NCBI GenBank assembly: GCA_022885665.1
Contig: JAGQDJ010000128.1
Coordinates: forward strand, 62,001 to 126,000
From: Triops longicaudatus
Taxonomy: Eukaryota; Arthropoda; Branchiopoda; Notostraca; Triopsidae
Direction: 5' to 3'
Length of the DNA: 64,000 bases
Positions 26,429 to 36,513 of the stretch are shown in pieces. The translations under genes were made by a program, and so were the position numbers. The first letter of the stretch is position 1. Each line of letters begins with the position of its first letter. The notes beneath the pieces were generated by a model. That model had not been told where the DNA came from. It saw only the letters and a program-made list of their open reading frames with translations, and did no database searches.

Positions 26429-27327
26429 AAAGGGGGCGGAGCTTGGGCGTTTCGCACCGACAAAACAACTGAATTTGAGCATTCCGAGCGACCGAGAAAA
26501 TGAGATTGGAAAGGATGGAGATAAATGAATGGAAAATGCGTTTGAAGCCGATTTACAATAGAACGGGCGATAAGCTTGTGGCAAGTGCCTCGTACAGTGC
26601 AGAAACAGCAATGGAACGAGAAAAACTAAAAGATCGTCGGTGCCAAGCGATTGTTTGCAGCCCCGTTGAGCGATCATGATTCGTTCCCAGATGAAACGTT
26701 GGTGGAGACCAGTGTTCTTACGTATAACCGTGGCTTTCAATAGGGGAAGAGTTCCGTGTCTCTTCGCTTTTTCCATTTACAGGCTTCTTTATTCATGAAC
26801 CCCTCCCCCTTTTGAACAACGACACACGGAGTTGTTTATTTTGATTATTTTTTCTTGGCGTGGAATTTACCTTCCTTGAGTATTTTTTGTCTGTGTCATC
26901 GGGCTATATATCCGAAGCTGAGAATTGAGGATAGTTTTTAAATAGTTTACATTGCGTTTTTTTTTTAGCTCCAAGAAAAGGTGATGGAGGGATACACAAA
27001 GAGTTTAGTTTCAGAGTTCAGGCATTTTGACCTGGTTTTTCCCCCATTTTTTAACAATGCCGCGAGGAGCAAGCTGAAACAAGAAAGAAATTTGTCCGAG
27101 CTAGTCAGCGTACATTATTTTGCCAAAATGTGAATAAATGCGATATTGTGAAACTTAAAAGTGTCTTTTTATCGTATTTCATTGTTCAATAAGTTTTGTA
27201 CAAACTTGAAGTGGAAGATTAGCAGTTGAACGACGAATGAATTATCAATGTATTTAGATACTAAACAATAGAACGTTCCACTTGAGAAAGATTGAGAACG
27301 CCTGTGGCTTGAGTGGAAAAGAATTTT
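26429..27327 (+). other. 3' UTR of the Arf-GEF gene and convergent intergenic gap
   Basis: No exon is seen after the stop at 26428. An AATAAA hexamer at 27133-27138 is the best poly(A) signal for the plus-strand gene and would give a 3' UTR of about 0.7 kb. The next gene converges from the minus strand and stops at 27328. Confidence 0.45.
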
Positions 27328-29308
27328 TCATGACGGTGCTGCCACCATTTGCGACAGAAAAGAAGTTAGGAAGCTAGACATGGCGCTCACGGTGAAAGGA
27401 CACTTGGGGTACGTGTCTATACAAGTCCTACCCGGCTTGCGACCAGCTTCGATAGCCTCAGCTATGCTTGTTCCACTGACTAGTGACTTCACGTATCGAT
27501 TTCTGCGAAAAGTAACAATGAAATATTATGAAAAATTAAGTTATAAATTCAAGTTATAATTCCAGCTAATATCTTTGAAACTGTCCTCGGTTCAGTTATT
27601 TCGAAATTTTTTGTACAATAATTAAGTATTCGAACTAACAACTAATAGTATTCGCTACCTTCAACAAGGTTGCAAAAAATAATGAAGCAATAATGGCAAG
27701 TCACGGAAACGAATAGTGTTGCGAGCTTACTTGGCAATACCGTCAATGATTTGCTCCGAAGATTCGGCTCTACCATCAAGCATTTTCTTGTTAGCCACTC
27801 TTACGTATGTGCAGATTGCTTTTGATACGCAGCTCGACGCATCAATATTGTAACTCTGCAATTTGCGGTCTAATTGAGCCAAGACACGATGTACGCTTTC
27901 CTCGCCTGTGAAAAGCAATGCGTTCATTAGAAGTGCGAAGAAAATTAGGGATTCTTCTTTACTTCTTTTGACGGAAGTTGCTGGAGTTCCAGTAAGAATA
28001 GACGTAACGAAAGGAATTAGTACGACGGTTCCCATAGAGAGAAAAAAGGCGTGTGCTACGCTTTTGGGATCAAGAGCCAACAATCTGTTCATTCCGTTGG
28101 TCAATCCTCCAGTATCCGTATTAATTTCCTCGGTGGTACTTGCTGTACTTGTAGATTGTCTCCCTAACGATCCCTTGCTACCCAGTGGTACGTCCAGAAA
28201 CGGGAAAACGAAGGACAGTTCCACCTATTTAAAACAAACGACATTAAAAAAAAAAAGAAAAAAAAAACAGCAGAGGATAAGAAATACAGTGAGCAATTCT
28301 GACACCATCACTTTGACGACTTTACATGGCGCCATCTTGTGGTCAAGCTGGCTCATAAAGCCCAAATTCACGCGAAAACTTAACATGGCTAACTTCATCA
28401 AGATAATTTATCCGATGTGACGCAGTATAATAGAACCTGACATATTATTGCCTAATAAAGAGAAAGTTCGATCACGTTACTTCCACGCAAAAACAGTTTT
28501 AAACGTGACAATGAAACAACGGTCCTTATCTTATTAAGAGCCGCAAACTAATTTTTTCTTTAATCACTAGTGTAAACTTTATTCTTTTCGTATCAAATTT
28601 GGCTATTGCGTAGTTCGTTGTATTTACATAAACTGTGATTTTTTTCACCGCTAAAATGATTTCCGTTTATGAGCTATGAGTTTTGTACGATTTGTACAAC
28701 GTCTGAACTGTCCCGTCCCTCTATTTCCGCTAGAGCTTCGGAAGTGTGTCAGACAGAAGTTTTTACTTTGTACCCGCTTTTTATATCGTCAATGGGTAAA
28801 GGTATTAATGAGGAAATGAGAAATCTGAGACCCAAGATGGCAATATTTCCATTTTTAGTGAGAAGGTACGCATAGGTCCTTTAATTAGTATTATATAATT
28901 ATAATATATTATTACGCTCATCTTGTCCTTGTCTTCTGAATCGGATGAAGGACGATCCCCAAAAAGGCGCCCACCAAGTGCCCTGCTTGTGTAGTTAGCA
29001 TTTGGGTACGTCATGTTTGAGCCAGGGTACGCCTCAGTACTTGTTCCCGGTTTTTTCTCCAGAAAATGTAAAGCGCCATCTCTTTTCGCGGTGTCTTGAA
29101 CCACTGTGCTTGGCGGTATAACAACATAAAGAGTAGATGTTTCCTGAGCAGCTTGATCCTCCGTAAGCACGTCATCTGTTCTGAAATAATTTTAATTATT
29201 TTTCTTTCTTGAAAACCAAAGCTTTTAAATCTCTTACCCAACACGAAATGATTTTGCACTAGCCAGGTTCACACTAATTGTGAGTAAACTGAAACTAATA
29301 ACGAACAT
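27328..29308 (-). CDS. DM4/DM12-like secreted or membrane-associated arthropod protein
   Basis: Exons in coding order are 29308-29238, 29180-28916, 28224-27731 and 27502-27328. Phases agree at all three junctions, giving 334 aa. Residues 1-19 form a signal peptide (MFVISFSLLTISVNLASA). A Ser/Thr-rich segment follows, then FVFPFLDVPLGSKG, a hydrophobic stretch (SVAHAFFLSMGTVVLIPFV) and a second one (ESLIFFALLMNALLF). The C-terminal Cys pattern (SSCVSKAICTY, then GRTCIDTYPKCPF) resembles the DM4_12 family, whose members usually show C-x-x-R-x-I/L-C-E and a C-x3-Y-x2-CP motif. The usual RA(I/L)CE motif is altered to KAICTY, so this is a divergent member. The function of the family is poorly known. 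A TATA-like AATATAAGG (minus strand, about 29415-29423) lies roughly 110 bp upstream of the ATG. Confidence 0.72.
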
Positions 29309-30139
29309 ATTGAATCCTAATTCACTTGGCTGTTTTGCTCACTAGGCTTTTCTTTGGTGCACTAGTTTCCTTCGACTTAAAAATGTGAAATGGCAAAAGT
29401 GTTCGGGATAGTGCACCTTATATTGCGACATAAACGTGTCCTACTTTCATAAGTAATGTCTTGACATTATTACGCTGAAGAATGGGATGAACTTGTACAC
29501 TACTCCATTACGACGCGTCGCTTAGTCTGTTTATTTTTCGGTGGTTTTATTATTACGCCCTGGCAAACGCGTGCACAAAGGAGCAAGCTAGTAACCTAGC
29601 GGAAACCAAAGGACGACACCCTGTTGATAAAAATGTACTATAATACATACGATACTTACAGAGTATGCTCACTGGTGCGCGGTCTACACCGAACATTTTT
29701 TAAATCGATTATTTTGGTAAGACAAACCTCGACAAATTAAACTTAAAAATAGTAGTGGAGAGAGACATAAAAAATATATAATGTCATTGTTGCGAAATGA
29801 CGATTTTTTTCACAACGCTACCATTAATCCATTTTCAGTATACAGAAAGTGAGAATACTGTTATGTAAAAATGGTATGTAAGCAGTGTTGTGCATTTTTT
29901 ATATGTTTTAAAATGTACTATTAATGTGTAAACACATCTTTAGTGGGCGGAGCTCATTGGAGAATTCTATTAGCTTTGAACCACGACCCAAGTAATAGGA
30001 AAAGTGGTCTCGATAATGTATGTATGTATGTACAAGTTTACATACACTAAAATATATGAAGTAGAGCATTTCGATTCGTGAATGAATTCTTGCCGTCTTC
30101 TACAGTAACGAACTAGGATTTTTAAATCGGTCATGACAG

Positions 30140-30192
30140 AACCAGTGGCTTAACGAGGGTGGGGCAACCAGGGTACGTGCCCTGGCCGCCAT
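30140..30192. mobile_element. Transposon-terminus-like sequence
   Basis: CCAGTGGCTTAACGAGGGTG, continuing GGGCAACCAGGGTACGTGCCCTGGCCGCC, has the look of the CAGTGGCGTAGC..CCCGGG ends common in arthropod DNA transposons. A related string (CAGTGGCGCGCGAAGGGGGG) occurs at about 55217. No second end or coding region was found. Confidence 0.3.
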
Positions 30193-30673
30193 CTGTCCGT
30201 ACCTTGACAGTGACGAAAGTCAGGTTTTTCGCATTGGTGAGCAGCTTTTCAGCAGCAAAATACCAACTTCCAAAAAAATATCCATTTCCATTTCGAAAAC
30301 TTGTTTTAGAATTACTCGTATTCTCTTGTCTTTGCATTTCATTGTCTGCTGGTATTTGATATAGTATTATTTTAAAAAAATACATATGGAGTATGTATTT
30401 ATTAGGACTGTAAGAACAATTGTAATAATTAAGGACTGTAAGAACAAATTCATCAATTGAAATAATTTAAAAATGTTCTGTACGTCGTAATATATTGCAA
30501 CTTGCCTGAACCTTAAGTGTTGACTATAGTACTTCATTTTGAACAAACTTCCCGCCAGAAAGAAGTCTAGAAATAACCAAAGAACAGTACTTGGTGTCAC
30601 CTGTGATAAGTTGCAAAGGTAACATACCACCAATAGTTCTTATACTCCAAGAAGCGGTGTATTTATAATATGT

Positions 30674-30925
30674 GTTATGGCCGAGCGGTCTAAGTCTTGA
30701 ACTACAGATCGTGAGGTCGTGGGTTCGATTCCTCGTGTCTGAGGTTTGGTTTTACAGAGATAAAAAAAAACTCTTACCGTACCCTGTCCTGCTTCCTATG
30801 GTACCTGGCATATCCCAATAAAATGGAACTGCCAAGAGTACCACGGGAAGCAGGATAGGGGATAGGAAAGGGTGTCCGAGATCTCGGAAAGCATGATGCT
30901 GGCATCGTGCATCGCACTTTTTCCC
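30674..30925 (+). mobile_element. tRNA-derived SINE
   Basis: The head has a Pol III A box (TGGCCGAGCGGT, 30678-30689) and B box (GGTTCGATTCC, 30722-30732) at normal tRNA spacing, as in Leu/Ser-type tRNAs. The 5' end (GTTATGG) and the 3' end of the tRNA-like part (TCTGAGG) cannot pair as an acceptor stem, so it is not a functional tRNA. An A-rich stretch and an unrelated body follow, containing the inverted pieces CTGTCCTGCTTCCTATGGTA and GTACCACGGGAAGCAGGATAG. Confidence 0.65.
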
Positions 30926-31703
30926 ATGTTATTCCTTATGGGATTTCAAAATTTTTGGCTCCTGAGACGCCCGCAGGGCATAATTTCATATTCAAGCTCA
31001 TTTTTCTCGCTTATTTGAAGGGCTAGCACAATAATTCTTACAGATTCGGAATCCTCTCGTCGAGGCGGACAATTTACAATCGTTAATTTCCATATTCCAA
31101 ACATTCGGTTATTGGAACACGAGATAATGGACATCTTCGTCTATGCTTGAAGACCGTTTAGGTTGACATGGACACCCATATACCGAACTCAATTACGGAT
31201 GCAAAATTTTATGACTTCCTTCTATACGAGTTTTTTTTGCACAATTCATTCTTTTTGCCAGTAAACGTCTTTCTGGTGCTCATACGTTGAAGGCAGGTGT
31301 AGCATGTCCGTGTGATCGTATAAACTGTACCTCACCGTACGTATCAGAGATGGTGTAAGCGACACTTTGAATAAGTACAACGCTGTAAAATCTTAATGTT
31401 AATATTTTGTGTGTGTTTTAGTTAGAAGAAACTTTTATGAATTTATGCAGTTGTTCTTTTCAATCTTTTTATACATCTCGACTGGTCTGGAATAAAGTAT
31501 TTTCACGATGAAAGAAGGTAAAATATAAATCACGCAAAAAATTTGGCACAAATTTTGTATTTCATGTTTTATTCGCTTTAACAAACAGCACACAATTTTG
31601 CATTCATAGAAATAATATAACAACAGTCAATAACACCAATTTAGGCAAGGGGCGTAGAAATAATACATATTAACACGGATTAATTACAAATTCCATCTGC
31701 GAA

Positions 31704-32321
31704 TCACGTTGGGATCCAAAGTTTCCATTCCTGCTGTGTCACCATTGCTTGCTCGAACCCTTCGCTATTCGTTAGAAGACACGCTCCAATATATGACGCA
31801 TGACACCGATCCGGAGATGCGTGAACCTTTATAAAAATTAATAGTAATAAAATCAATAAATAAAAAGATATCGTCTCCTTTTTACCCTGGGTTGAATGTT
31901 CGTTTAGTGCGCGACATTTTAACTTGGGTTCAAGTCTCGGTACAAATCCTGGAAGCATGCTCACACCACCAGTTACGAAAACACTCTTCCACGTATGTTT
32001 CCTGAGCTCAATTCCACTTTTCTATTGGCATTATTAGCATTATTTTTCAATATTTCTTATTCGTAGGCGAAGGTTACCTGGACAGCTTTCACTAGTAGGT
32101 GTTGAAACCCTTCATTATCCAAACCCCAAGCTTCTGGATGAAATAGCCTTCTGTGACTTGAAACCTTCCCGTATCCAACGCTAAATCACTAAAATTCCAC
32201 AATGTAGTTCAAACTCTCGAATTCATCAAATAACTTAATTACCTCAAAGGAAGTTGACCATTGCTGTAAGGCTCCAAGTTAACAGAAGAAGCAACAACGT
32301 CTGGAATTTTTCTTCGCCCGA
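31704..32321 (-). CDS. Actin-related protein, Arp10/Arp11-like, C-terminal part (possibly broken)
   Basis: Exons in coding order are 32321-32243, 32180-32078, 32006-31886 and 31826-31704 (stop TGA). The first two junctions agree in phase. The peptide contains LFHPEAWGLDNEGFQ, SVFVTGGVSMLPGFVPRL and SPDRCHASYIGACLL. These match the actin-fold GG..LPGF and IGG C-terminal elements, and the GGxSMLPGF..RL form is closest to Arp10 (dynactin Arp11). The last junction is a problem: the only GT donor (31886/31885) leaves one base, while the last exon needs phase 0. Reading straight through the 59-nt AT-rich gap keeps the frame open instead. The N-terminal two thirds was not convincingly found; a segment with ELHMLLQNFYKT near 33200-33240 (minus) may be part of it. 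It is either a gene with non-standard splicing, an assembly indel, or a decaying copy. Confidence 0.5.
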
Positions 32322-33373
32322 CTTAAGTCTTGACTATATTGTTCCGAATTTGGTCCGGAAACGAAGGCCAGTTTTTACAATACGAGTCTGATAAGTAGTG
32401 CTTCTGCTTCGGTTACTAAGACATGTTTCTGAAGTAGAAAATGACGCAAACTAAATTAAGTCCTCCATAAGGCACGCGAGACACACTACTGATTTATTTC
32501 ACACACCTAAAGAGCGGAAAAAAAGAACTCAAATTAATTGAAATCACAATAAATAGCGCAAACTGCTTGAGGATTTTTTTCTTTTTTTTTTACCTTTGGA
32601 GATTTGGGGTTTCTCTGACGAAGAGTTTCATTATAAACTTCGATACAAGTTGCCGTAGCGTTAGGTATAGGGTGTTTGAGTCGTTTTTATTGAAAATTAT
32701 TTTACGTAAACGCAATTCAAATTTCTCAAATAGTGCTGCTTGCTACAAACTTATTTTTGTTTGGCGTTGTAAAACCGCTGAAGGCAAATACATTACCAGA
32801 ATTGAAATAAAGAAACTAACCAAATAATAAACTATCATTTTTGCGTTCAGATCCAATTATTCTGTTATATTTTTATTCATTTTTTAATTCGCGACATTCA
32901 CTGCAGTTAAAAAACAGAAGGCTCGCGTACTGCGCTTTTTTATACAAATTCAGTTTCAAGACTAGTTTCGTACATTATTTACAAAAAAGCAAATGTTTTG
33001 TCACATTCGTGTTTCAATATGACTGCAAATATTCACCTTGTGTTTCAGTATTACTCAAATGAACAAAAGAGGACCCCAAATTTATCACAGCAATAAATCA
33101 ATTATTTTTACAATTTCACTCTAGGTAGTCAAGATACCAGTGCGCTTTCGGGACTTCATACATTCCTCTGAAATTTCAAAACTAATCTTACTTCCATTGT
33201 TTTATAAAAATTTTGCAGCAACATATGCAGCTCTTTCTCACGGCAAATTTTGAACATAATTTCATAAACTAAAATCCCGCTCTTCGAACTTAGATTAACT
33301 ATATCCGTGAATGCACACGCCCATAACTTCCGTGAATGCCTTCTTCGTCTGCCCAACGACCAACGTTACGGAA

Positions 33374-34919
33374 TTACGTCGGCTGCCGAATTTTCCTAGG
33401 AAAAGAATAGAATTACTTTAAAACACGAACATTACAAGGAAAAAAGTGCGAAAATTGAAACACATAAACGTGGCTAAGAAATAAACATACTGTAAGAAAG
33501 TAAACATACACTATAGATAATTGCTGCATAAAATAATATTTTTCAAAATAATTAATTCACGCCTTTTTACTGTCAAAATACTTACAGCCGCAGGTCGGCC
33601 TCTGTATAATTTTTACGGTGCGGAAGTCGACGAAGGTTGTAACGCTTTCTGGGCTCTTGCCCAGTAATACTGGGCGTGGCTTCGGCTTCTCCTTTTCTGT
33701 CTTCCTCAGGTGCACGATTTTCCTTGTCTTTATCCGAAATATCTTTCTTGGGAGGCTGTGAATGACGAGATGGCGTTGACGGCGATTTCAGGCGAGGTCT
33801 GCGAAATGTCACGAATTCCAATTGAGGAGACAGAGGACTAGAAACTAGAGTTTCGGGAGAATCTTGTCCAACTTCAGGAAACTCAGTGAGCGGTGAGAGA
33901 GGTTCGGTCCTGATATTAAAAAATTCTGAAAAAAGATTTTAATTAGTACAAGTACAGAAATAAAAAAAAATAGTATTAGAATGAATATTAAAACCATTCT
34001 AAGAATAACTCCTTATCAAAACGATCAATTATCAAGATGTAAAATTTCCACTCGAAATCAAACTACTTTGCTTTTTGCCAGCTGACCGTTGAGTGGTATT
34101 GATGTTAGCAACTCGTAAAGCTGTGGGCTGTTTGGCACAAGCGGATACAATGCCCGTTTGTTGATCTCGACCTGGGCGAAAAAAGTTGCATATTAAAGAG
34201 TTTTGCCTTCTGATAGTGCGCAAACGGTGAAAATAGAACGTTAACAGAACTTACGTGGAATAGCGATGGTTGTTTTAGTCTCCGAAGTACTGGCAATTGA
34301 CTCGGCTTGACAAGCTTGGCTTTGGGTAAGCTCTGACAACTTTGTTTCCAGATTATTGATGGTTTCCTAGCAAAAAATGAAAATGCGCAAATTAAGAATC
34401 TCTTTTTTATAAGTATTTTTTATTATTTATTGTTTTTTATTTATTTCCTTTTTTTTCACTAACTACTTATTTATTTACTATTATTATTTGCTTTTAGGAC
34501 TTTTTAAAAGAAATGTAAATTAGTTCAAATCTTACTTTCGCAGTAGCCAGTTCTTTATTGACATCAGTAAGTTGTTTACGTAGGGTTGCTTTCTCAGTCA
34601 GGAAGTTAAACGCTCGAGCTTGCAATACAGATACTCTCTGTTTTAACTCTTTAGTTACCAATTGGCTTTCTAGAAGCGCTTGGACCAGCTCTCGGTTTTT
34701 CTGTCGAAATCCATCCAGATAAATACGTGATCGTGATACTAAAAATGGGTGACACGAAAGAACAAAACAAAACAATGTCGTTAGAGACTTCTATTTTGAA
34801 GACAGAAAATACTTACAGCTTTCGTCAAGTAGTTTATCGAACAGTTTTCGTTGTTTCACATTGCCTATCCTCGGCCTTGTGCAGTATCTTGGCGGTTTCA
34901 CACTTTTTGCGGAAGACAT
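33374..34919 (-). CDS. Shugoshin-like centromeric cohesion protector
   Basis: Exons in coding order are 34919-34817, 34738-34536, 34366-34255, 34171-34067, 33925-33586 and 33395-33374, with phase agreement at all five junctions, giving 294 aa. Start ATG 34919 opens MSSAKSVKPPRYC. The N-terminal third (about residues 35-125) is a Leu/Glu/Lys-rich coiled coil with DGFRQKNRELVQALLESQLV and heptads through ETKLSEL. In the family this segment dimerises and binds PP2A-B56. The middle is Ser/Pro/Lys-rich and disordered. The basic C-terminus, RRLPHRKNYTEADLRLKIRQ, matches the shugoshin C-terminal motif (basic stretch, Y-x-E-P/A-x-L-x-x-K-L/I-R) that reads phosphorylated histone H2A. In the family the protein shields centromeric cohesin from cleavage. 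An upstream overlapping ATG at about 34962 opens a different short frame and was not used. A TGACGTCA palindrome (35118-35125) lies about 200 bp upstream. Confidence 0.8.
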
Positions 34920-36513
34920 CTTTATTGCGTAAAACGAATATCTGCATCTCTAAAATAGGTTACAGGAATGAAAAGAAAGTACATGCATCGTAGCAATGCG
35001 AAAAGTTTTCAACGTTGTGCTACATCAGGTTCATTTCATTGTTGAGCTGACAGCTTCAAAAGTTTGTATGTAGCCGAGGCGGAGCATTTGGATGTGGGCG
35101 TCGAAGAGGCGGAGATATGACGTCAAGCGAAACTTGCTTGAGGAAGGTTACCAATAACAGGAAGCTTGTTACGATTTCTCCGAAAAGTTCACGCAATCTG
35201 CAAAACTGTAGCGACAGTAAAGATTCGAATGAACTTTTGAAATTAATGTATATTTCTTTCAAATAGTAACTTACTCAATGCAAAACATTGAGCTTAATTT
35301 CAGCATTTTGTAACCTAAGCTGTTCCACATTTCGTGTGCTTATTGTTCAGTAATCACGGAGCACTACAAACACTCAAATTAAGTACACATAAATACAAGA
35401 GCAGAGTGATTATTTTTATTTCTGTATTGTTTTCTAAAGCTTTGGCGAAAAAGGACTTGCGTTATTGTTCACAGCGAAAAGGGGACACAAAAATCATACA
35501 AAGTTTTTCACCCTCGTAAACCCCGCCTCCCCCTCGAAAATAGGAAAACGGTATAGTGTAGTAGTTTTTTTCTTCTTTTTTTCCTCCCTCTGCACACAAA
35601 AAATCGTAAAAGAAACTCAGGATAAGAGACTAGGGACAATTCAATTTTTCTTTTTTTTTCGCATAACTTAAGCCAAAAATTAAAATAAACTTTTTAAAAA
35701 ATTTCAAGTTACAAATCAATTAAAGCGCACTCCCTTCTTACTTCAAAGAATACTAAAAAAACGCTCAAAATTAGCATTACGCACAGTGATGTCCTCAATT
35801 TGAAAAAACGTTCCAGAAATTAAAAAAAGTAAAGATAAACTGAAAAACGCTGACAGTGACAAAACTCAAAAAACTAGAAACGAAAACCACAACCTTCAAG
35901 GTTTTTCCACGTTTGCTGCCGACAGTCTTATTATTCCTTTCGTCTTTCTTCCAAGTCCCGGAAGTTAAAAAACACTTAAAAATGGCGCTGGAGCTGCACA
36001 AGAAGTTTGAATATCCTTAAAAAAGAAAAATTCGAGCTGCGTTTTCAAGACGGAAAAGTTGGCAAACTTAAAAACGAAACAAAAACGGCTACGCGTGTTT
36101 CTAAAATTTGTCCCTTTTGTTTCAAAAAAGGTTACGAGGTTAAATATGAGACGAATAACTCGATAAGTGATTAAAAAACCACGAAAAAAAGTGTGCACCA
36201 AAGAAAAATATAGACAACCCTCTTCCCCGACAAAAAAGTATATAGCCCTGTTTCAGTTGCCGTTGACCTTTTTAAATCTGCAAACTACGACTGGTTTACT
36301 CCTGAGGCCCCGCCCCTTTTTCCTTTCATGTACGAAAATTCACCAATGTCAAGGAAGAATGCACCTAAAAATTTCATATTTCCTAGCTTTTGAGGCACTC
36401 CTTCCCTAAGGAATAATTAAAAAAAACTTGGCCTTTGTTTTCCATACTACGCGAAAGAAAGCATTTCTTTCTTTTTTTTAACGAGTGCTCTCCCTTATTC
36501 CTAGTCTTTTTCT
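34920..36513. other. Intergenic region between the shugoshin-like and ABLIM genes
   Basis: The ABLIM gene ends at 36514, so this gap holds its 3' UTR on the minus strand and the 5' flank of the shugoshin-like gene. A/T-rich homopolymer runs dominate. No exon with a family motif is seen on either strand. Confidence 0.5.

Larger units (their letters stand above)
29309..31700. other. Intergenic region with repeat debris
   Basis: No gene could be assembled. The region contains a transposon-end-like patch at about 30140-30190 and a tRNA-derived SINE at 30674-30925. A minus-strand open frame at 30946-31134 ends in a donor-like site but has no recognisable family motif. Confidence 0.5.

Noticed and set aside
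30674..30760. tRNA gene (Leu or Ser type)
   Set aside because: A and B boxes are good, but the acceptor ends cannot pair and there is no proper 3' end. A SINE head fits better.
33156..33356. Minus-strand frame with ELHMLLQNFYKT as the N-terminal part of the Arp-like gene
   Set aside because: It resembles an Arp segment, but no in-phase splice chain links it to the exons at 31704-32321. Apparent introns there would be only 23-24 nt.
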